A DNA stretch of 64,000 nt from Candidatus Agathobaculum pullistercoris (GTDB lineage: Bacteria; Bacillota; Clostridia; Oscillospirales; Butyricicoccaceae). Location: assembly GCA_019114345.1 (NCBI GenBank), contig DXFS01000010.1:1-64000 (forward strand), read 5' to 3'. Position 1 is the first letter of the stretch. Every line of letters starts with the position of its first letter. The notes below the pieces were generated by a model. The model saw only the letters and a list, made by a program, of their open reading frames with translations. It ran no database searches and was not told the DNA's origin. The position numbers were made by a program, and so were the translations under genes. Shown piece by piece: positions 8,846-17,699 of the stretch.

Positions 8846-10177
8846 TTATTCCCCCTTTTGTTGAACGCCGAGCAGGTCGGGCCCCAGGCTTTCCGTGATG
8901 AGCACGGGCACAAATTCGCCCGCCTGCGGCTCGCCGTCGCTTTCAAAGTACACATGGCCGTCCACCTCGACCGAGTCGGCATAGGTGCGCCCGAACCAGA
9001 GCTGCTGCTCGTCGTCAAAGCCCTCGCAGAGCACCTCTATGGTCTCGCCGTGGCGCGATGTGTTGTAGTCGTCCAGCACCCCGCTTTGCAGCTCCTCGAC
9101 GATCAGGCGGCGGTTGGCTTTGGTCTCCGCGTCGATCTGGTCGGGCAGCTCGGCAGCCTCGGTGCCCTCCTCGGGCGAAAACTCGAACACGCCCACGCGC
9201 TCGATCTGGGTTTCCTGCAGGAAGGTGCACAGCTCCGCGAATTCCTCCTCGGTCTCGCCCGGCAGGCCGACGATCAGGCTGGTGCGCAGCACAAGGCTGG
9301 GGATGCGCTGCCGCAGGCTTGCGATCAGGGATGAGAACTCCGCCCCGTCGCCCGGACGGTGCATCGCGCGCAGGATACGCTTTGACACATGCTGGAGCGG
9401 GATATCCAGGTATTTGACGATCTTGGGCTCGGACGCGATCACGTCGATCAGCTCGTCCGTGATCTGGTCGGGGTAGAGGTAGTGCAGGCGCACCCAGTGA
9501 AAGTCCATTTCGCACAGCCGCCGCAGCAGTTCGGGCAGCAGGCGCTTGTGCTCCGGCAGGTCCATACCGTACTTGGTGATGTCCTGCGCGATGACGATCA
9601 GTTCTTTCACGCCTGCGTCGCTCAGCGCCTGCGCTTCTGCAAGCAGCGCGTCCATCCCGCGCGAGCGGTACGGCCCGCGCAGCTTGGGGATGATACAGTA
9701 GCCGCAGCGGTTGGAGCAGCCCTCGGCGATCTTGAAGTACGCGGTGTAGGAAGGCGTCAGGCGGGAGCGCTCGCCCTCGAGCGCGGCGGACGCCATATCC
9801 GCCATGTAGGCCGCTTTATGTCCACCGAGCGCGGCGTTCGCCGCGTCCACGATGCTCTCGTAGCTGCCCGTGCCGCACAGCGCGTCGATCTCGGGCAACT
9901 CGGTCTTCATCTCCTCCGCGTAGCGCTGCACCAGACAGCCCGTCACGACCAGGCCCTTCATTTTGCCGGTCTGCTTGTACTGCGCTGTGTCGAGGATGGT
10001 CTCGATGGCTTCGCTCTTGGCGGCTTCGATAAACCCGCAGGTGTTGACCACGCCCACGTCGGCCTCGGCCATGTCCTCGGTCACTTCCCAGCCCGCCGCG
10101 CGCAGCAGGGCGAGCATGTGCTCGCTGTCGACCAGGTTTTTGGCGCAGCCGAGCGAAATCAGTCCTATTTTCGGCAT
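8846..10177 (-). CDS. rimO: Ribosomal protein uS12 methylthiotransferase
   Basis: MPKIGLISLGCAKNLVDSE; radical SAM motif KIAEGCSNRCGYCIIPKLRGPYRSR. Confidence 0.95.
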   Translation of the reverse strand: MPKIGLISLGCAKNLVDSEHMLALLRAAGWEVTEDMAEADVGVVNTCGFIEAAKSEAIETILDTAQYKQTGKMKGLVVTGCLVQRYAEEMKTELPEIDALCGTGSYESIVDAANAALGGHKAAYMADMASAALEGERSRLTPSYTAYFKIAEGCSNRCGYCIIPKLRGPYRSRGMDALLAEAQALSDAGVKELIVIAQDITKYGMDLPEHKRLLPELLRRLCEMDFHWVRLHYLYPDQITDELIDVIASEPKIVKYLDIPLQHVSKRILRAMHRPGDGAEFSSLIASLRQRIPSLVLRTSLIVGLPGETEEEFAELCTFLQETQIERVGVFEFSPEEGTEAAELPDQIDAETKANRRLIVEELQSGVLDDYNTSRHGETIEVLCEGFDDEQQLWFGRTYADSVEVDGHVYFESDGEPQAGEFVPVLITESLGPDLLGVQQKGE

Positions 10178-10354
10178 GGAGTGTTCTCCTTCTTTGTCCC
10201 ATTGTTATCCAAGCATATTATACACTACAATGTGTGGTTTGTCATCTGTTGGATTTGGACGGGCTGGGCGCATCTATGGGCTTTTCCTTGCATATTTACC
10301 CGGGATGGGCTATCATAATAGGGAAAGAAAACATACCCGAAAGGAAGGATTTCC

Positions 10355-12154
10355 ATGGAAATGACCAAGATCCCGGCGCGCGCCGACGTGCCGGACCAGG
10401 ACAAATGGGCCATAAACGACCTGTTCGCCACGGATGACGACTGGCGCACGGCGCTCGCCGGCGCAAAGGAATTTGTGCCGCGCGTCGCGGCCTACCGCGG
10501 CCGGCTGGGCGAGAGCGGCGAGACCCTGCTCGCCTTTTTCCGGCTGGACGACGAGATCAGCCTCGCGTTTGACGCGCTCGTGCATTATGCCCAGCGTAAA
10601 AGCGACGAGGACACCCGCGTCGCGGCGTATCAGGAGATGGTCAGCCAGGTGACGCGGCTGGCGGTCGAACTCCAGTCCGCGGCGGCGTTCGAGACCCCTG
10701 AACTGCTCGCAATCGACGACGACACGCTCGCGCGCTTTTATCAGGATGAGCCTGCGCTCGAAAACTACCGGCTGTGCATCGACCGCGTGCGCCGCCGCAG
10801 GGAGCATGTGCTCTCGGACAAGGAGGAAGCCCTGCTCGCCGCGGCGGGCGAAATGGCCGCGAGCCCGGACGACATCTACTCCATGCTGAACGACGCCGAC
10901 CTCACCTTCCCGGACGCAGTGGACAAGGACGGGAACCGCCATCCGGTCACCCACGGCACCTATATCCCGCTCATGCAGTCCTATGACCGCGTGCTGCGCA
11001 AATCCGCCTTTGACTCGCTCTATTCGGTATACGGCCAGTTCCGCAACACCGCAGCCGCTACCCTGTCTGCGCAGATGAAGCAGCTGCTGTTCTTCGCGAA
11101 CGCGCGCAAGTACCCCTCCACGCTCGCCGCCGCGCTGGACGGCACCGAGGTCCCGACCGAGATCTACCACAACCTGATCGACGCGGTGCACCGTTCATTC
11201 GCGCCCATGTACCGTTATGTCGGCCTGCGCCGCCGCCTGCTTGGACTGGACGAGCTGCATATGTACGATCTGTACGTCCCGGTTGTCGAGGGTGTGGAGA
11301 TGAAGTTCACCTTTGAAGAAGCCAAGGAGATCGCCCTCAAAGCGCTCGCCCCGCTGGGCGAGGAGTACCTCGCCATCCTGCGCGAGGGCTTCGAGAACGG
11401 CTGGATCGACGTATACGAGAACGAGGGCAAGCGCTCGGGCGCGTACTCCGCGGGCGCGCGCGTGCATCCCTATGTGCTGTTAAACTTCAAGGGCACGCTG
11501 GACGATGTGTTCACGCTCGTACACGAGATGGGCCACTCGATCCACTCCTACCTGTCCAACAAGACCCAGCCGACCGCGTATCAGGACTATGTGATCTTTG
11601 TGGCCGAGGTCGCCTCGACCTGCAACGAAGCGCTGCTGATGGAGTACCTGCTGTCCGTCACGGAGAACAAAAAGCAGCGCGCTTACCTCATCAACCACTT
11701 CCTTGAACAGTTCCGCGGCACACTGTACCGCCAGACCATGTTCGCGGAGTTTGAGCTGAGGGCCAACGAGATGACCCAACGCGGCGAGGGTACGACCGCC
11801 GAGGCGCTCTGCGCGCTGTACAAGCAGCTCAATGAGCAATATTTCGGCCCGGATATGGTCGTGGACGACGAGATCGCGCTCGAATGGGCGCGTATCCCGC
11901 ATTTCTACTATGATTACTATGTTTACCAGTACGCGACCGGCTATGCCGCGGCGATCGCGCTGTCGCGCCGTATCCTGCGCGAAGGCGAGACGGCGGTAAA
12001 GGACTACCTCGGCTTCCTGTCCGGCGGCTGCTCGGCCGACCCGATCACGCTGCTGCGCGGCGCGGGTGTGGATATGGCAAGCCCCGCGCCCATCGAGGAC
12101 GCGACAAAGCTGTTCGACGAGCTGCTCGGCGAGATGGAAGCGCTGCTGGCGTAG
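10355..12154 (+). CDS. pepF: Oligoendopeptidase F
   Basis: M3 peptidase HExxH (FTLVHEMGHSIHSYLS), PepF-like N-terminus. Confidence 0.95.
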   Translation: MEMTKIPARADVPDQDKWAINDLFATDDDWRTALAGAKEFVPRVAAYRGRLGESGETLLAFFRLDDEISLAFDALVHYAQRKSDEDTRVAAYQEMVSQVTRLAVELQSAAAFETPELLAIDDDTLARFYQDEPALENYRLCIDRVRRRREHVLSDKEEALLAAAGEMAASPDDIYSMLNDADLTFPDAVDKDGNRHPVTHGTYIPLMQSYDRVLRKSAFDSLYSVYGQFRNTAAATLSAQMKQLLFFANARKYPSTLAAALDGTEVPTEIYHNLIDAVHRSFAPMYRYVGLRRRLLGLDELHMYDLYVPVVEGVEMKFTFEEAKEIALKALAPLGEEYLAILREGFENGWIDVYENEGKRSGAYSAGARVHPYVLLNFKGTLDDVFTLVHEMGHSIHSYLSNKTQPTAYQDYVIFVAEVASTCNEALLMEYLLSVTENKKQRAYLINHFLEQFRGTLYRQTMFAEFELRANEMTQRGEGTTAEALCALYKQLNEQYFGPDMVVDDEIALEWARIPHFYYDYYVYQYATGYAAAIALSRRILREGETAVKDYLGFLSGGCSADPITLLRGAGVDMASPAPIEDATKLFDELLGEMEALLA

Positions 12155-12176
12155 CCGCTGCCGCAGCAGAGAATAT

Positions 12177-12207
12177 AAAAGGACGTACTTTCCGGTACGT
12201 CCTTTTT
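12177..12207. terminator. Bidirectional terminator
   Basis: aaaaggacgtac..gtacgtccttttt between convergent genes. Confidence 0.85.
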
Positions 12208-12208
12208 A

Positions 12209-13045
12209 TTATCCCAGCTTTTCCTTGCGCTCGCGGCCGTCGCGCAGCAGCGCGGTCAGGGTCTCGCGGTCGCCCGCGCGGATCGCGCGGCGGTATTCGT
12301 CCAGATGGCGGATGATCTCGTCGATCTCCTGTGCCAGCGGCTCTGCGTTGCACAGGAACAGCTCGCTCCACATGGTTTCATTCAGCTTGGCCACGCGGGT
12401 CAGGTCCTTGTAGCTGCCCGCCGAGTAGCCGTTGTGCTTGTCCGCCTCCGGGCTCTTGATATACGCCGAGGAGACGACATGCGCCAGCTGCGAGGTGAAC
12501 GCGATCATCTTGTCATGCTGCGCGGCCGTGCAGCGCACGGTCTGGCCGAAGCCGAGCGACATAAAATAGGCCTCCAGCTGCTCGAGCACGCGCTCGGTGC
12601 TGCTTTTGGTTGGCACGAAGATCATGCTCGCCCCATCGAACAGGGTCGGCAGGGAAAAGTCCAGACCGGAAAACTCGCGGCCGGCCATCGGGTGCCCGCC
12701 GACAAAATGCACGCCCGCATCGAGCGCGGCCTGCTCAAGCCGGTCGACCATGAACTGCTTGACACCGACCATATCGACCACCACGCAGCCCTTTTTCATT
12801 TTGGGCATGTTCTCCAGCAGCCAGTCGACCGTCGCCTGCGGATACAGGCCGATGATGACGAGGTCGGCCTCTTTATACAGCGCCTCAGTCGCAATTGCGT
12901 CGATCGCTCCGTCCGAAAGCGCCTGTTCGGCAGTTGCCCGGGTGCGGTTCCAGCCGAGCACGCGGCTGAGCGTGCGCGTTTTGATGGCCTTTGCCATCGA
13001 GCCGCCCATCAGGCCGAGACCGGCAATGAGTACGGTGTCAAACAT
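12209..13045 (-). CDS. tyrA: Prephenate dehydrogenase
   Basis: GLGLMGGSMAKAI NAD-binding motif; GGHPMAGREFSG. Confidence 0.9.
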   Translation of the reverse strand: MFDTVLIAGLGLMGGSMAKAIKTRTLSRVLGWNRTRATAEQALSDGAIDAIATEALYKEADLVIIGLYPQATVDWLLENMPKMKKGCVVVDMVGVKQFMVDRLEQAALDAGVHFVGGHPMAGREFSGLDFSLPTLFDGASMIFVPTKSSTERVLEQLEAYFMSLGFGQTVRCTAAQHDKMIAFTSQLAHVVSSAYIKSPEADKHNGYSAGSYKDLTRVAKLNETMWSELFLCNAEPLAQEIDEIIRHLDEYRRAIRAGDRETLTALLRDGRERKEKLG

Positions 13046-13235
13046 GGTTGTCCCCCTTGCTTTTGCGATTTAACTTGCTTAGATTTTATCGCGTGAATAT
13101 AATTTTGTCAACGCAAAAGGCAGGATAAGGGGGCAGATATCTGCAGAAATCAATAATATTATCTTGAATTATGACGAAAGATTTGTTACAATTATACATA
13201 TTCAATTATAATTCAATAAATACGGGGGTGTAGTT

Positions 13236-14069
13236 ATGGCTTTAATACAGTGCAAAAACTGTGGTAAGGATGTCAGCGACCGGGCGAAAGTATGTCCGCA
13301 TTGCGGAACCCAGCTGATTGAAGATGAGGTTACACAGCCGCAGCCCATTATCTGCGAAGAATGTGGCGCGGAAATCCCGCAGGGTGCGGATTCCTGTCCG
13401 AACTGCGGCTGCCCCGTACCCGTGGATGGAGAAGAAAATACAGAAGCACCTCAAAAAGTCGAATTAACCTCGGTTAAAATCCCCAAACTGGATCAGAGAA
13501 AGAAAAAAATAGTTGTTGGCAGCATTATTGGCGTAATCGTATTGATTGCGGCCATTTCCCTGATCATCTCCCAAATGCGCCAGGCCACGGCAGCGCAGCT
13601 AAGCGCCGATTACAGCGAGAACATATCCACAGTAAGCGCCGCGATCCTGTCGAGTGCGATCCAGACTGAGGAGGCCGGAAATTTGATCCATGATGTGTGG
13701 TATAATTGCATTTTTGAAGAAAATGATCCGGAAACAAATGAATATACCCGCCCAAATGGCTATTACCTTGACGATTTTAATGACGCGCTGGCAAATCTGT
13801 TTTCTGATGAGACATTTTCACAGCAGCTGAGCAGCATAAAAAACGATCAGGAGACGGTTACAGATCTGATGCGCAAGATGAGTGATCCGCCGGAAGAATT
13901 TGAGGATGCGTATGAAGCGCTTCGCGAATTGTTTGATGCCTATACGGAATTTACAAATCTGGTTATCAACCCATCCGGTAATCTGCAGACCTTTACCTCG
14001 AATTTTAACGATGCAGACAGTGCATTACTGAATTGTTACAATGCGATGTCCCTATATATCGATGCCTGA
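13236..14069 (+). CDS. Double zinc-ribbon membrane protein
   Basis: Two CxxC-x-CxxC ribbons (CKNCGK..CPHCG; CEECGA..CPNCGC) then one TM segment. Confidence 0.75.
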   Translation: MALIQCKNCGKDVSDRAKVCPHCGTQLIEDEVTQPQPIICEECGAEIPQGADSCPNCGCPVPVDGEENTEAPQKVELTSVKIPKLDQRKKKIVVGSIIGVIVLIAAISLIISQMRQATAAQLSADYSENISTVSAAILSSAIQTEEAGNLIHDVWYNCIFEENDPETNEYTRPNGYYLDDFNDALANLFSDETFSQQLSSIKNDQETVTDLMRKMSDPPEEFEDAYEALRELFDAYTEFTNLVINPSGNLQTFTSNFNDADSALLNCYNAMSLYIDA

Positions 14070-14074
14070 TTGTC

Positions 14075-14101
14075 AAAAAAGCGCCCCACGGGCGCTTTTT
14101 T
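14075..14101 (+). terminator. Intrinsic terminator
   Basis: aaaaaagcgccccacgggcgctttttt. Confidence 0.85.
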
Positions 14102-14122
14102 ATTTTCTAACTGCTTTATCTG

Positions 14123-14404
14123 CTAAAAATACAGTGTCGGTACAACATATGCCTGCGGCCCGGATGCATCCAGCACATATTCGTTCAGCCATTTGACAAA
14201 GGCCTCAGCCCCGTCGTAGCACAGTGCAGGCGTACGGTCCGGGTCAGTGCGCCAATATCCATGGTCGGTTTCCGGAGCGTGCAGCCACGCATCAAACTGC
14301 ATCTGGTAGTCCTTGGCACGTTGTGCAACGGATGCAGGAGCCATGATCAGGCGGTATCCGCCCTGCCCCAGATCGAGCAGGATGGGGGACAGACTGCTTT
14401 CCAA
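14123..14404 (-). CDS. Hypothetical protein (93 aa)
   Basis: TTG start with aaaggag 9 nt upstream; immediately downstream of the VanZ-like gene. Confidence 0.45.
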   Translation of the reverse strand: MESSLSPILLDLGQGGYRLIMAPASVAQRAKDYQMQFDAWLHAPETDHGYWRTDPDRTPALCYDGAEAFVKWLNEYVLDASGPQAYVVPTLYF

Positions 14405-14423
14405 AGCAACGCACTCCTTTCGG

Positions 14424-15074
14424 TCAGCTGCGCGGGTTGACCCGGCAGATATGCTTCCAGATCGGCGTGATCCGGCAGAATATGAACACGATCAGCGCTC
14501 CGGCGAGGTTTAAGATCAAATCGTCCACATCGCACGAGCCCGCGCCGGTATATACCTGCGCGACTTCGACCGCGGTGATGCCGAGGGTAAGCGTAGCGGT
14601 GAAAAAGAAGATGCTCCGCTGCCAGCGGAACAGCGCGGGCAGGAATACGCCAAAGGGCGCAAATGCCACAAGGTTGCCCAGCAGGTTGAGCACGACCAGG
14701 CGCAGTGAGATATTGTGATATCCGTAGGCAATCAGGTAGTTTTTGACCGTGCGCAGCGGCTCAAGGTTGACGGCCCCGTAGTCCACGCCCAGGTGGAAGC
14801 CGCGGCCGAAGGCGTTGTCGAAAAACAGCACGTTGGCCAGCACCCACAGGTAATACCAGAACAGCAGCATCATGTAATCATGCCGCCGCGTGCCGCGCGC
14901 GCTTTTGGGCACACCGTAAAATAGTGATATGCCCAGCAGCACCACGAACCCCGCGGCGAAGGCGAGCTTGGTCTCCGGCCCGACAATATAGCCGGGAGCA
15001 AGCTCATAATACAGGTTAAAGCAGATCAGCGCAGCGGTCAGCACCGCCGCAAGCCTGCGGACAAGGGTTTTCAA
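14424..15074 (-). CDS. VanZ family protein
   Basis: VanZ-like pattern (NLLGNLVAFAPFGVFLPAL...GITAVEVAQVYTGAGSCDVDDLILNLAGA). Confidence 0.85.
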   Translation of the reverse strand: MKTLVRRLAAVLTAALICFNLYYELAPGYIVGPETKLAFAAGFVVLLGISLFYGVPKSARGTRRHDYMMLLFWYYLWVLANVLFFDNAFGRGFHLGVDYGAVNLEPLRTVKNYLIAYGYHNISLRLVVLNLLGNLVAFAPFGVFLPALFRWQRSIFFFTATLTLGITAVEVAQVYTGAGSCDVDDLILNLAGALIVFIFCRITPIWKHICRVNPRS

Positions 15075-15122
15075 AAGGGTTTTGCTCCTTTGTGGAGGGA
15101 TTTCGCCCGAGAGGGCGAAGGG

Positions 15123-15243
15123 TGTGCCCGTGCCTCACGGGCAGAGTTTCGCCGCCTGCGGGCGGCGGGGACGGTGCGCCTGCGCGGCGCGGGCGGGCAA
15201 GAGGGGGCCTTGCCCCCTCTTGCGGGTCACCCCCGCCGGGGGA
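15123..15243 (-). repeat. Hairpin-rich intergenic repeat, copy 2 (inverted relative to 10-132)
   Basis: Reverse complement nearly identical to 10-132. Confidence 0.9.
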
Positions 15244-15257
15244 TGTACGCGGCTGCC

Positions 15258-15319
15258 CGCGACCGCAAACAAATTTTATCCACATTCTGTGGAAAAATTT
15301 GATTTGCGATTATGTCGCG
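15258..15319. repeat. Nested long hairpin containing a DnaA-box-like TTATCCACA
   Basis: cgcgac/gtcgcg, cgcaaa/tttgcg, caaatttt/aaaatttg, tccaca/tgtgga stacked arms; TTATCCACA at 15276-15284. Confidence 0.7.
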
Positions 15320-15535
15320 GCAGTTCGGTTTTGCGCCTGACCCGGGAGGTGGGAGTGCTGGCGATGTAAGGCTTATGCTTACCGTTTCCGTGAAGGCGAC
15401 GTTCCGGCCGGGTACTGTGCAGGCGCACCCTTTTGGGGTGGCAGCCAATCCCCTGCCTGCCGCAATGGCAATTGGGTGGCAGACGGAAGGCGTCACTTAC
15501 TTTTACGCGCGCAGCGCGTCCTGAAGGAGGGGAAG

Positions 15536-15650
15536 GTGATTCGCAAGAGGAGGGGGAACCATCCGGTTCCCTCTCCTCTTGTGCGCAGTGCGGCCGCGCA
15601 GGCCGCATTCCCGTCCGCCCCGCCTGGGCGGATCACCCTCCGGGTGCTTT
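15536..15650 (+). repeat. Diverged third member of the 10-132 / 15123-15243 element family
   Basis: ggtgattcgcaagagg-[hairpin]-cctcttgtgcgcagtgcggccgcgcaggc.gcattcccgtccgcc..; same order of modules as copy 1. Confidence 0.55.
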
Positions 15651-17564
15651 TTACAGGCTTTCCGCCTCGGAAAGCCAAAGCGCCGCGCACGCGTCCGACG
15701 GCATGCGCCAGTCGCCGCGCGGGGACAGCGTGACCGTACCGACCTTGGGGCCGTCCGGCAGGCAGGAGCGCTTGAACTGCTGGGTGAAGAAGCGGCGGAT
15801 AAAGGTCACGAGCCACTTTTTGATCGTCGCGTCATCATACGCGCCCGCAAAAGTTTTACGCGCGATGCGGTAGATTTTACGCGGCGGATAGCCGAAGCGC
15901 AGCATATAATAGAGGAAAAAGTCGTGCAGCTCGTACGGACCGACCAGATCCTCGGTCCTCTGGCTGATCTCGCCGTCCTTGGGCGGCAGCAGCTCGGGCG
16001 ACACCGGGGTGTCGAGCACATCATACAGCACGTCCGACAGCTCGCCCATCGTGCGGTCAGCCTCATAAGCCACCAGATAGCGCACCAGCGTCTTGGGGAT
16101 AGAGGCGTTGACGCCGTACATGCTCATGTGGTCTCCGTTGTAGGTCGCCCAGCCGAGCGCGAGCTCGGACAGGTCGCCCGTACCGACCACCATGCCGCCC
16201 GTTTTGTTGGCAAGGTTCATGAGCACCAGCGTGCGCATGCGCGCCTGCCCGTTCTCGAAGGTGACCGAGAGGTCGTCCTTGGACTGGCCGATGTCGCTGA
16301 AATGCTGGTCGACCGCGGCCTTGATGTCCACGGTCTGGAGCGTCACGCCGTAAGCATCCGCGAGCTTTTCCGCGTTGCCCTTTGTGCGCGCGGTCGTGCC
16401 GAAGCACGGCATGGTGACCGCAAGGATGCCCTTGCGGTCCAGACCCAGCATATCGAACGCATGCACGAGCACGATCAGAGCGAGCGTGGAATCCAGCCCG
16501 CCCGACAGGCCGACGACCGCGGTTTTTGCGTGCGTGTGGCGCAGGCGGGTGGCAAGGCCGGTCGCCTGCAGGCTGAGGATCTCCTCGCAGCGTTCATCGC
16601 GCAGCGCCTTGCTGGCGGGCACAAAGGGCGTGCGCGGGAAGGTGCGGTCGGTCAGGTCGTTTGCGCCCGGATGAACGGGCAGCGCGGCGACCATGGGGTT
16701 CTGTTCGGTGACAAAGGTGTTCATGCGGCGTCGCTCATGCGTCAGGCGCTGCACGTCGATATCCGCATAGATGACGCCGCGGTCAAACAACCTGCTCTCT
16801 GCCAGCAGCGCGCCGTTTTCCGCGATCAGGTCGTGGCCAGCGAACACCAGATCCTGCGTGGACTCGCCAAAGCCCGCGTCCGCGTACAGGTAGGCGCACA
16901 GCAGCCGCGCAGACTGTTGCCGCACCAGGTCGCGGCGGTAGGACGCCTTGCCGATGATCTCGTCCGACGCGGACAGGTTGACGATGACCGTCGCGCCCGC
17001 CTGCGCAAGCCGCGTGGACGGCGGGTCCGCAACCCACAGATCCTCGCAGATCTCCACGCCCAAGGTGAACTCCGGCATGTCCGCGCACTGGAACACCAGC
17101 GGCTCGCCGCCTGCGAACAGGGTATCCTGCCCGAGCAGGGAGATGGTCTGGAACGGTACACCCGCGCCCGAAACAAAGTGGCGCGCTTCGTAAAACTCGG
17201 AATAGTTCGGGATGAACTGCTTGGGTACCACGCCCTCGATTTTCCCGCCGCACAGCACCGCGGCAACGTTGAACAGCTTGCCCTGCTGCACGAGCGGCAG
17301 GCCGACCACCACGGCGGCGTTCAGCTCAGCCGTCTCGCGGCGCACGGTGTCGAGCGCGGCAAGCGCGCCGTCCAGCAGCGTGCGCTGCAAAAACAGGTCG
17401 CCGCAGGTGTATCCGGTCAGGCACAGTTCGGGGAACACGACCAGATGCGCGCCCTTTGCCGCGGCCTGCTTTGCCTGTTTTACGATCTCGGAAGCATTAT
17501 ATGCGCAGTCCGCGACGCGCAGGTCGGGCGTTGCGGCAGCGATTTTGACAAATCCATCCTGCAT
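15651..17564 (-). CDS. nadE: NAD+ synthase (glutamine-hydrolysing)
   Basis: N-terminal nitrilase-like domain (VVFPELCLTGYTCGDLF), C-terminal synthetase SGGLDST motif. Confidence 0.94.
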   Translation of the reverse strand: MQDGFVKIAAATPDLRVADCAYNASEIVKQAKQAAAKGAHLVVFPELCLTGYTCGDLFLQRTLLDGALAALDTVRRETAELNAAVVVGLPLVQQGKLFNVAAVLCGGKIEGVVPKQFIPNYSEFYEARHFVSGAGVPFQTISLLGQDTLFAGGEPLVFQCADMPEFTLGVEICEDLWVADPPSTRLAQAGATVIVNLSASDEIIGKASYRRDLVRQQSARLLCAYLYADAGFGESTQDLVFAGHDLIAENGALLAESRLFDRGVIYADIDVQRLTHERRRMNTFVTEQNPMVAALPVHPGANDLTDRTFPRTPFVPASKALRDERCEEILSLQATGLATRLRHTHAKTAVVGLSGGLDSTLALIVLVHAFDMLGLDRKGILAVTMPCFGTTARTKGNAEKLADAYGVTLQTVDIKAAVDQHFSDIGQSKDDLSVTFENGQARMRTLVLMNLANKTGGMVVGTGDLSELALGWATYNGDHMSMYGVNASIPKTLVRYLVAYEADRTMGELSDVLYDVLDTPVSPELLPPKDGEISQRTEDLVGPYELHDFFLYYMLRFGYPPRKIYRIARKTFAGAYDDATIKKWLVTFIRRFFTQQFKRSCLPDGPKVGTVTLSPRGDWRMPSDACAALWLSEAESL

Positions 17565-17646
17565 TCCTGTATTCCTCCAGATAACTCAGATATGGTTAGT
17601 ATACCCTTTTTTGCCTGCCGGTGCAAGAATATTCACGCCGGGCATG

Positions 17647-17684
17647 GAAAAAGGGCGCAAAACGGCGAGCCGCTTTGCGCCCTG
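17647..17684 (-). terminator. Intrinsic terminator after the solute-binding protein gene
   Basis: agggcgcaaa..tttgcgccct with T-tract on minus strand. Confidence 0.7.
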
Positions 17685-17699
17685 CTTATCCGGGCAGAT

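Noticed and set aside
7532-9334. 600-aa plus-strand ORF
   Set aside because: Shadow frame over brnQ, pgsA and rimO, which have strong family signatures.
15082-15369. Overlapping small ORFs in several frames
   Set aside because: They translate the palindromic repeat; multiple frames open because of GC bias, none with plausible RBS/domain.
15123-15650. Possible CRISPR array
   Set aside because: Stems differ in sequence and spacing; no regular repeat-spacer periodicity and no cas genes nearby.
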